Source: an uncultured Lentisphaeria bacterium (GTDB lineage Bacteria; Verrucomicrobiota; Lentisphaeria; Victivallales; Victivallaceae). From it: 13,035 bases of DNA. The notes under the pieces were generated by a model, which saw nothing but the letters and a program-made list of their open reading frames with translations, was not told where the DNA came from and ran no database searches. Positions 1 through 6,053 of the stretch are shown one piece after another. Where the stretch lies: the NCBI GenBank assembly GCA_937888615.1, contig CALABZ010000120.1, positions 1 to 13,035 of the forward strand, in the 5' to 3' direction. The position numbers and the translations under genes are program-made. Positions within the stretch are counted from its first letter, which is position 1. Every line of letters starts with the position of its first letter.

Positions 1-351
1 GCCGGAAACGGTTGGGCGATTATGCTGAAACATGTCGGACCGTCCTGGGCGGTACAACTCCCGATACGCCCGGAATTCAATCTGGAAAAATCGTATGAAG
101 TCTACGCGGCCTGCCGTCTGGACAAAAAGGCGAAACAGGGGCTGCTCCTTTTCGGCGGATATGATTCGCTAAAGAGAGAGCTTTATATCAATGTTCACCC
201 GGATGCCGATAAACTTGCCTGCGATCGTTATTCCTACATTCCGCTTGGCACGCACAAGCTCCGGAGAAAGGGCTATCTGTTTCTGGATTCCAAGCTGAAT
301 CCGGGAATTCAATACAGTTATGTCGATCATCTGGTTTTCGTAGAAAGATAA
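1..351 (+). CDS. C-terminal part of an unidentified protein, beta-sandwich-like end (5'-truncated by window)
   Basis: The frame is open from the first base of the window and ends in a double stop (TAA TAA), so only the last 116 codons of a larger gene are seen; the ATG at 22 is probably internal. The fragment alternates hydrophobic and polar residues (WAVQLPI, GLLLFGGYDS, ELYINVHP, GYLFLDS, YSYVDHLVFVE), as in a beta-sandwich or carbohydrate-binding-like domain. The ending, in which a 'YVD' strand closes the fold, reminds me of the C-terminal domains of DUF4838-type (alpha-glucuronidase-like) proteins common in Lentisphaerota and Bacteroidota, but this is a tentative impression. It lies 63 bases upstream of the pseudopilin gene on the same strand with no clear terminator or promoter between, so it may belong to the same transcription unit. 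Confidence 0.6.
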   Translation, partial: AGNGWAIMLKHVGPSWAVQLPIRPEFNLEKSYEVYAACRLDKKAKQGLLLFGGYDSLKRELYINVHPDADKLACDRYSYIPLGTHKLRRKGYLFLDSKLNPGIQYSYVDHLVFVER

Positions 352-403
352 TAAGAAGGCAAGAGTTCAGGTCCAGCAGAATAAAATATTAAACAGAAAG
401 CAC

Positions 404-408
404 AGGAG
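404..408 (+). promoter_or_regulatory. Ribosome binding site for the plus-strand pseudopilin
   Basis: AGGAG lies 6 bases before the ATG at 415. It fixes that start, which leaves an unusually long leader of about 25 residues before the hydrophobic helix. Confidence 0.75.
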
Positions 409-414
409 TCTGCC

Positions 415-1164
415 ATGAAAAAGAAATTTTCATCAAATGGAATTCAGGAACAGGAAGTGAATCAGAGATGTCAGCGGGGAATAACGATTTTCACACTCAT
501 CGAGTTGCTCGTTGTGATTGCGATCATCGCCATCCTCGCGGCAATGCTTTTGCCGGCGCTGAACAAAGCACGAGATAAAGCCAGAGCCGTCAACTGTATG
601 AACAATTTGAGACAGGTCGGACAGACCTTTCTGCTGTATGCCTCCGACTCGGATGATTTCATTATTGCCAACATCGCCAACAACCGTTCCTACTATGGAG
701 TCAATCAGAGAAATCCTTATTTCAAGGAACTGGCCGGAGACGGAACACCCGCTGTCCTCCGCTGTCCCTCCCAGCCGATTAAAACGACCAATGATTACCC
801 CAATGAGTGCTATGGCATGGCCTGGGACACACCCAATGTACCGGCGGGCATTGCACAATATGATTGGACGAATGGTATCACTTACATCAAAATCAGCAGT
901 GCCAAAAACAGTTCAGGCTGGGGCCTTCTTTTTGACAGTTACATTTATGGTACTGGAACGCAGGGCCCCTATATTGAACCGCAACATGCCACTTTCGCCT
1001 CTTACAGCAGACGTCATTCCGGTTTCTGCAACAGTTTCTTCATGGACGGTCATGTCGCGCCACTGGCCAAACAGGGGCTGATCGATCTTTCCAGTGTCGC
1101 CGCCTGGCCCGATTCCGCAATTTATTCCTTTAACGAAAAGAACTTGCCGGAGCAACTCCGCTGA
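415..1164 (+). CDS. Type II secretion/type IV pilin-like pseudopilin with H-X9-DG motif
   Basis: A 249-residue protein with a prepilin-type N-terminus: a basic/polar leader of about 25 residues, then FTLIELLVV starting at F26 with Glu30 at the conserved +5 position, and a long hydrophobic helix to about residue 48. The rest is a soluble, cysteine-containing domain that ends with the motif H-X9-DG (His201, Asp211-Gly212), the signature of the prepilin processing-associated H-X9-DG family that is greatly expanded in Lentisphaerota and Planctomycetota. Such proteins are inserted in the inner membrane and, by family analogy, are processed by prepilin peptidase; their individual roles are mostly unknown. 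The residue before F26 is Ile, not Gly; the nearest Gly (22) would put Glu30 at +8, so processing may be atypical. The stop TGA overlaps the ATG of the GH28 gene by one base, which argues for co-expression. Confidence 0.88.
   Translation: MKKKFSSNGIQEQEVNQRCQRGITIFTLIELLVVIAIIAILAAMLLPALNKARDKARAVNCMNNLRQVGQTFLLYASDSDDFIIANIANNRSYYGVNQRNPYFKELAGDGTPAVLRCPSQPIKTTNDYPNECYGMAWDTPNVPAGIAQYDWTNGITYIKISSAKNSSGWGLLFDSYIYGTGTQGPYIEPQHATFASYSRRHSGFCNSFFMDGHVAPLAKQGLIDLSSVAAWPDSAIYSFNEKNLPEQLR
1148..1160 (+). promoter_or_regulatory. Hairpin covering the GH28 ribosome binding site
   Basis: CGGAG (1148-1152), CAA, CTCCG (1156-1160) forms a perfect 5-bp stem with a 3-base loop. It contains GGAG at 1149-1152, the only Shine-Dalgarno-like sequence for the ATG at 1164. 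The hairpin is encoded by the last sense codons of the pseudopilin, so a ribosome finishing that gene would melt it. This would make GH28 translation depend on pseudopilin translation; the effect is inferred, the complementarity is seen directly. Confidence 0.5.
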
Positions 1165-2504
1165 TGAAGATGATCTCTCTGAATATTCACAGTTTTGGTG
1201 CGGATGAGGAATGCGGCGACAATGCGCCGTTCATTCAAAAGGCGATCGATTCGGCGGCAGAATCCGGAGGCGGACAGGTTGTCGTGCCGCCCGGTACATT
1301 CCGTTCCGACATGATTGAATTGCGCGACCATGTGGAATTACATCTCAGTGCCGGCGCCTGCTTGAAAAGTATTCTCAAGGCAATCCCGGACCCCCTGTCG
1401 GACGCCTTGGAGCCGACAACCAACAACAACCGCTTCCTGATCGGCGGAACCGGTGTAAAAAATGCCGCCATCACGGGAAACGGCGTCATTGACGGCAGCG
1501 GCAGCGACTTCTGGGAAATCGATCCGGACAAGGAGTACCCTCTGTTCGGGCAAAGGTACTGGCCGAAGTTTCATCGACCCAAGGGTTTGATTCATTTCCT
1601 GAAATCGAAGCACATTACATTGCACGATTTCACGTTGAAGAATGCGCCCTGCTATGCCATTTGGCTCCTGGGATGCGATGAATGTTCTTTAACGCGCCTG
1701 AAAATCGAAGCTCCGATGGAGAGCCCCAATACAGACGGGATTGACCTGGACTGCTGTTCCCGCATTGACGTTTCATCCTGCGATATCAGCACCGGAGACG
1801 ACGCCATCGCGATAAAAAGCGATATCTGGGAACTTGGATATAATAAAATCTGTGAGAATATTACCGTTTCGAACTGCCGGCTGCGGACCAGTTCGTGCGG
1901 CATCCGCATCGGCTATGAAGGCGATGGAGAGTTGCGGAACTGTGTTTTCAGCGCCAATACCATTTATCAGTCCATGATCGGAATATCCATCATCTCGGTA
2001 CTGGACCCCGAAAATCCCCGGGGTATCCTGATCAAGCATGGAGCCTGGATCCATGACATTGTTTTTGCCGACATGACCATCGATGCGGAGCAGACATTCA
2101 ATCTGCAGCACCTGAAAATAGCCGGCGATGTCCTTTCCGGCAGGATCAGCCGGATTTACTTCAAAAACCTGCGTGCCGCGGCTCGCAGGGGCAGTTATAT
2201 CGGCGGTCTGCAGGACCGGAAAATCGAGGATCTGGAATTCAGCAATATTGATATGACACTGTCCGGTTATATGGGCGACGATTTCTGTGAAAATATTCCC
2301 GAACCGTACCCGGTCTGGAATGATCTTGCGTACACCGGGATTCCGTGGGGGTTTTATTTCCGGCATGTGGAAAATCTCACGGTCAAAGATTCCAATATCC
2401 GCTGCCACCAGGCGGGCGGCTGCTGGCAGGATCATTTCTTCCGAAGTGACAACGTTTCCGGTCAATCCATTTCCAACGTTTCTTATAACAAAGGCGAATT
2501 ATGA
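1164..2504 (+). CDS. Glycoside hydrolase family 28-like right-handed beta-helix protein (polygalacturonase superfamily)
   Basis: A 446-residue protein starting with the 'FGA...N.PFIQKAID' entry and the 'GGGQVVVPPGTF' turn typical of pectin-active beta-helix enzymes. The GH28 signature NTDG is at residues 189-192 and GDD at 211-213 (in GDDAIAIKSD), which would supply the catalytic aspartates. The third motif, usually GHG, reads SCG (244-246) in SSCGIRIGYEG, so the usual histidine is missing; RGxxIK follows at 286-291. The family cleaves alpha-galacturonide and related linkages in pectin or rhamnogalacturonan; the variant motif suggests a non-classical substrate or exo-mode. There is no signal peptide, so it probably acts in the cytoplasm on imported oligosaccharides. 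It overlaps the pseudopilin upstream (TGATG) and the rhamnosidase downstream (ATGA). ATG at 1170 is an alternative start, but 1164 has the better-spaced GGAG (11 bases). Confidence 0.87.
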   Translation: MKMISLNIHSFGADEECGDNAPFIQKAIDSAAESGGGQVVVPPGTFRSDMIELRDHVELHLSAGACLKSILKAIPDPLSDALEPTTNNNRFLIGGTGVKNAAITGNGVIDGSGSDFWEIDPDKEYPLFGQRYWPKFHRPKGLIHFLKSKHITLHDFTLKNAPCYAIWLLGCDECSLTRLKIEAPMESPNTDGIDLDCCSRIDVSSCDISTGDDAIAIKSDIWELGYNKICENITVSNCRLRTSSCGIRIGYEGDGELRNCVFSANTIYQSMIGISIISVLDPENPRGILIKHGAWIHDIVFADMTIDAEQTFNLQHLKIAGDVLSGRISRIYFKNLRAAARRGSYIGGLQDRKIEDLEFSNIDMTLSGYMGDDFCENIPEPYPVWNDLAYTGIPWGFYFRHVENLTVKDSNIRCHQAGGCWQDHFFRSDNVSGQSISNVSYNKGEL

Positions 2505-4912
2505 GTATGTTCATTGCAGGATCGTCAAGAATCTGGGTGCGCGACCAGGAAAATGCGCCCGACTTGTATTTGTGCTTCCGGAAAAAATTCTACCTGAATA
2601 AAACAGCCTCTCCCGCGATTGCGCAGATTGCGGCAGAAACGGATTTTGTCCTTTATGTGAATCAGACTCGTGTCCCCGTTACCCAGTTTCCAGATTTTGA
2701 ATGGGAAAAAACGTTTTCGGAATTGGATTTGTCTCCGTATCTTCGTGAAGGTGAAAATACCGTAGCGGTTCTCGTCTGGCGGCTCGGCGTCGGAAATGCG
2801 ACGCACCGGCTTTGTCCGGGAGGGCTCCGTTTTGCCCTGGCCTGCGGCGGTTCGGACGAATTGCTGGTTTCGGACTCAAGCTGGAAGGTCCGCGAGTCCG
2901 GGGATTATCGCAGCGGCCAATGCCGTTTTTCGAGTATTCCGGTCGGATACCGTTTTGAGTTCAATGCGAAAAAGCAGGAAAACTGGACGGCCCCGGACTA
3001 TGACGATTCCAACTGGGAATATGCCGTTGAACTGCCGCTGCCGGCTCAGGACGGCAGTTGGGGTAAAATGAAGAAAAGGCCGCTTCCACCGTTGCTGGAA
3101 ACACCGCCTCAGGAAGTTTCATTGATCTGGCAGGGCGAGGTTCTTTTCCATGCTCAGGAGGGGACAGGGGAAAAGCGGGAACCCTTTTTGCGTTGCATAC
3201 TCCCCGAACAGGCTTTTGCGGAATGGAAAACAGGATGGAACGGTATCGGAAATGAGAATGTCTCCATCTATCCCATCCCTCTATGTCCCGATGGAAACGG
3301 AGTTCGTCTGAATCCGCCGAGGCTGGGCCTGGATGGAATTTCCGTTATACTGGACATTGGACGTGAAATAACCGGATTTCTGGAAGTTGAGCTGGAGTGC
3401 GAGGGAAAACAGGATGTTGTCACCCTTGATGTCCATCATGGCGAGCATCTGGATGACGGCAGGGTCCGGTCAAAGGTACTGTGTGCGGATTTTTCCGATA
3501 CGATCCTGTGCCGCCCCGGTAAATTCAAGTTTTGTCATCCCCTCCGCCGTATCGCGGGAAGATATCTTCAACTTTTCTTTACCGGAGAAATCACGCAATG
3601 CATCCGCTTGATTTATGCCGGAGTACGGGAAACCGGACCGGTCCTGCCGGAAGTATCCGCGTTTTCGGCATCAGACACGCTTTATGAAGAATTGAGAGAC
3701 TCCGCCATACGCACGCTGAAAAACTGCATGCATGATCATTATGAAGATTGTCCGTGGCGTGAACAGTCTCTATATGCCTATGACTCCCGCAACCAGATGC
3801 TTTACGGCTATTATCTCTGGGGAAATTATGATTTTGCGGAGGCGTCTCTGGATTTACTGGGTGAGAACTATTTCGCCAATACCGGTTATCTTGCCCTGTG
3901 CGCGCCGTCGCAGGATGAAATAACGATTCCGGTTTATACTTTTGCATGGATCTGCGCCGTCTATGAATTTGTCCTGCACAGCGGCCGCATCGAATATATC
4001 GGAAAACAGATTTCCCGCATCAATACCATCCTGGATGAAGCGCTGAAACGGAAATCTCCGGATCATGATGATTTATATTCCCCGGGAAAATCAGAAGATA
4101 TCTGGACGCCCGGCGCTTCAAATGGCACGATCTGGAACTTTTACGAATGGACGGGAGACCTTTCAGGCAGCACGGTTTTTCCGCAGGCGCTTTACCAGAT
4201 TTACCTGGCGGAGGCCCTGGCGTGTGGAGCTAAGCTCAACGGTTATGCCGGCAATGAAGAGCAGGCGAATTATTATGGTGCCGCGGCCAGTGCCTTGCAT
4301 AAAGCAATTGACCGGATTTTCTGGCTGGATAAATCTGGTTGTTACGGGCAGTTCACACCCGAAGCCGTTTCTGTTCAGGTACCCTATGAGCATGTACAGA
4401 CTGCCATGCTCCAAGCCGATATGATTCCGGAAGGACGAAAAAAGCAAGTTCTACAAAATATCCTCCAACGCAAAACCCGGGCTTGCACCTACAGTTCCAT
4501 GATGTATTTCATGCGTGGATTGATGAATGGAGATGAACAAAGCCGACGTTTTGCCGTCACCCGCTTCAGGGAAGCTTTTCTGCCGATGCTGAAATCAGGT
4601 TTTGACAATCTATGGGAACTTCCTGAGCCCAAAGCGTTGTATGGATACAGTCTATGTCACGGCTGGTCGGCAATCCCCGCTTATTTTGCAAACAGCATCG
4701 TCCTCGGGGTAACGCCATTGAGTCCAGGCTTTAAAACATTCCAAGTCTCGCCGTTCGCCGGGAATTTGACCAGTGCTTCCGGCAGTGTTCCGACGCCTTA
4801 CGGAAATATTCATGTCAGTTGGACACTTTCTCCGGAACGGAAAATGAACATAAAAGTAGATGCTCCAAGGGAAACGGAGCCCCATATTGAATTGTTTCCC
4901 GAATATAGTTAA
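2501..4912 (+). CDS. Glycoside hydrolase family 78-like alpha-L-rhamnosidase
   Basis: An 803-residue protein with the usual GH78 order: N-terminal beta-sandwich domains (about 1-350, with 'HHGEHLDDGRV' and 'GRYLQLFF'), an (alpha/alpha)6 barrel (about 390-730) and a C-terminal beta domain ('SLCHGWSA...LGVTPLSPGFK...'). The motif D416-C-P-W-R-E421 followed by D428 has the same spacing as the catalytic acids I recall for Bacillus RhaB (D567, E572, D579), and Trp705-Glu706 matches the distal general base. These enzymes release terminal alpha-L-rhamnose by inversion. The usual Gly-Trp after the RE motif is replaced by Leu-Tyr, and Trp419 sits where Thr or Gln is common, so this is a divergent branch. 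No signal peptide is seen. The ATG overlaps the GH28 stop by four bases (ATGA), and AAAGG at 2490-2494 gives a good ribosome site. With GH28 it suggests rhamnogalacturonan processing. Confidence 0.85.
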   Translation: MSMFIAGSSRIWVRDQENAPDLYLCFRKKFYLNKTASPAIAQIAAETDFVLYVNQTRVPVTQFPDFEWEKTFSELDLSPYLREGENTVAVLVWRLGVGNATHRLCPGGLRFALACGGSDELLVSDSSWKVRESGDYRSGQCRFSSIPVGYRFEFNAKKQENWTAPDYDDSNWEYAVELPLPAQDGSWGKMKKRPLPPLLETPPQEVSLIWQGEVLFHAQEGTGEKREPFLRCILPEQAFAEWKTGWNGIGNENVSIYPIPLCPDGNGVRLNPPRLGLDGISVILDIGREITGFLEVELECEGKQDVVTLDVHHGEHLDDGRVRSKVLCADFSDTILCRPGKFKFCHPLRRIAGRYLQLFFTGEITQCIRLIYAGVRETGPVLPEVSAFSASDTLYEELRDSAIRTLKNCMHDHYEDCPWREQSLYAYDSRNQMLYGYYLWGNYDFAEASLDLLGENYFANTGYLALCAPSQDEITIPVYTFAWICAVYEFVLHSGRIEYIGKQISRINTILDEALKRKSPDHDDLYSPGKSEDIWTPGASNGTIWNFYEWTGDLSGSTVFPQALYQIYLAEALACGAKLNGYAGNEEQANYYGAAASALHKAIDRIFWLDKSGCYGQFTPEAVSVQVPYEHVQTAMLQADMIPEGRKKQVLQNILQRKTRACTYSSMMYFMRGLMNGDEQSRRFAVTRFREAFLPMLKSGFDNLWELPEPKALYGYSLCHGWSAIPAYFANSIVLGVTPLSPGFKTFQVSPFAGNLTSASGSVPTPYGNIHVSWTLSPERKMNIKVDAPRETEPHIELFPEYS

Positions 4913-4915
4913 GGA
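4911..4915 (+). promoter_or_regulatory. Ribosome binding site for the DUF4434-type gene
   Basis: AAGGA overlaps the TAA stop of the rhamnosidase (4910-4912) and lies 9 bases before the ATG at 4925. This packing supports one transcript for both genes. Confidence 0.6.
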
Positions 4916-4924
4916 ATAAACAGG

Positions 4925-6013
4925 ATGAAACAAAAGGCAATGCCTTTCCCATTGGGGAAAATGGATGATTTTCAGATTTATCTGCCGCCGGAGGACCTCA
5001 ATGAAGAATCTTCCATGCGTCAGGTACACCATTTCAATGATGCCAACCGGATATTCACGGAAGGATTCAGGCTTCCCGAAAAAAATTCGGCCCTTTCCGT
5101 CAGCTTCGTCTACGGCCATCCCGCCGATTATCGCGGGAAACCGATGCTTCATGCCGGTGTTTCCGAATGGCAGACAGCGCTCCGTCATCTGAAAGCCATG
5201 CATATCGACTCCGTCATATTTCAGTCCGCATTGTGGCGGGAACTCAATGAGTGCTTCTATCTTTCCAAATCCTATTCATTCATGAAACAATACCCTGTAA
5301 TCGAACACCTCCTTGCCGCTGCCGAACTGGAAAATATCCAAGTTTATCTCGGCGGTTACGGTTCGGTCGCGGGATGGGCGGAACACTTTTCCGAAGAAGA
5401 TTTACAGGAGGAACTTGCCGAGCACCGCCGCTGTCTGGGGGAGTTGAAAAACTTTTCGTCCATCGCCGGATTTTATTTCCCATGCGAAACCTCTTACGTG
5501 GACCGGCGCCTGCCCGAAAAAGAACGCCGCATGCGTATTCTATACCGGAATTTTTCCGATATGGTCAAAAGCTTTACAGAAAATCTAAAAATCATCATCT
5601 CCCCCGCCACGATGCACCGCCCGGAGCATAATCCCGGATTCATCGAATTCTGGAATGCGATTCTCGCAGATACCGGAATCGACATTATTATGCCGCAGGA
5701 CTGTATCGGCAACTGCTGTTCCGCCCTTGAGGAAATCCCTTTGCAATGGCAGGCATGGAAAGAGATTGCAGAGAAAAATAATATGAAACTCTGGTCGCAT
5801 ACCGAGCTTTTTGAACGCAGAAGTTTCTATGATACCGTCAATCTTTATCCGGCGTCTCCGCGTCGTGTTGCGGTTCAACTTGCTTTGACTGCGCCGTTCG
5901 TAGAACGCCACTGCTGCTGGGAAGCACTCTATTTCGCTTCCGCCGAAGCCGGTCAGGATGGTATATCCCTGCAAAACTATCTGCAAAGTGGGAAGCTCAA
6001 TTTTTCGTCATAA
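4925..6013 (+). CDS. DUF4434-like TIM-barrel protein, putative glycoside hydrolase
   Basis: A 362-residue protein that, after about 55 residues of unassigned sequence, resembles the DUF4434 family of predicted TIM-barrel glycosidases. Visible barrel elements are a strand-helix start (HLKAMHIDSVIFQSAL), 'IQVYLGGYG', 'SSIAGFYFPCETSYVDR' (Glu188 at a strand end), 'NLKIIISPAT', 'IDIIMPQDCIGN' and 'NMKLWSHTELFE' (Glu294). Glu188 and Glu294 are reasonable acid/base and nucleophile candidates, inferred only from their position at strand ends. No signal peptide, so a cytoplasmic enzyme like its two upstream neighbours. It is the last gene of the rightward operon, starting 12 bases after the rhamnosidase stop. 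Its substrate is unknown; co-expression with GH28 and GH78 suggests a step in breaking down rhamnose-containing oligosaccharides. Confidence 0.7.
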   Translation: MKQKAMPFPLGKMDDFQIYLPPEDLNEESSMRQVHHFNDANRIFTEGFRLPEKNSALSVSFVYGHPADYRGKPMLHAGVSEWQTALRHLKAMHIDSVIFQSALWRELNECFYLSKSYSFMKQYPVIEHLLAAAELENIQVYLGGYGSVAGWAEHFSEEDLQEELAEHRRCLGELKNFSSIAGFYFPCETSYVDRRLPEKERRMRILYRNFSDMVKSFTENLKIIISPATMHRPEHNPGFIEFWNAILADTGIDIIMPQDCIGNCCSALEEIPLQWQAWKEIAEKNNMKLWSHTELFERRSFYDTVNLYPASPRRVAVQLALTAPFVERHCCWEALYFASAEAGQDGISLQNYLQSGKLNFSS

Positions 6014-6053
6014 TTTCCAGGAAGATATCCGATATTACAAGGACATATTGCTT

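Noticed and set aside
1773..2465. A 230-codon minus-strand open frame inside the GH28 gene
   Set aside because: It is a shadow of the GH28 coding frame; the protein shows no domain.
4378..4384. GGTACCC inside the rhamnosidase gene as a third operator copy
   Set aside because: Flanking bases do not fit the ACnTnGGTACCnAnGT dyad and it lies inside a coding region with no promoter.
6014..6053. Shared bidirectional terminator in the convergent gap
   Set aside because: No GC-rich hairpin with a T run on either strand is visible in these 40 bases.
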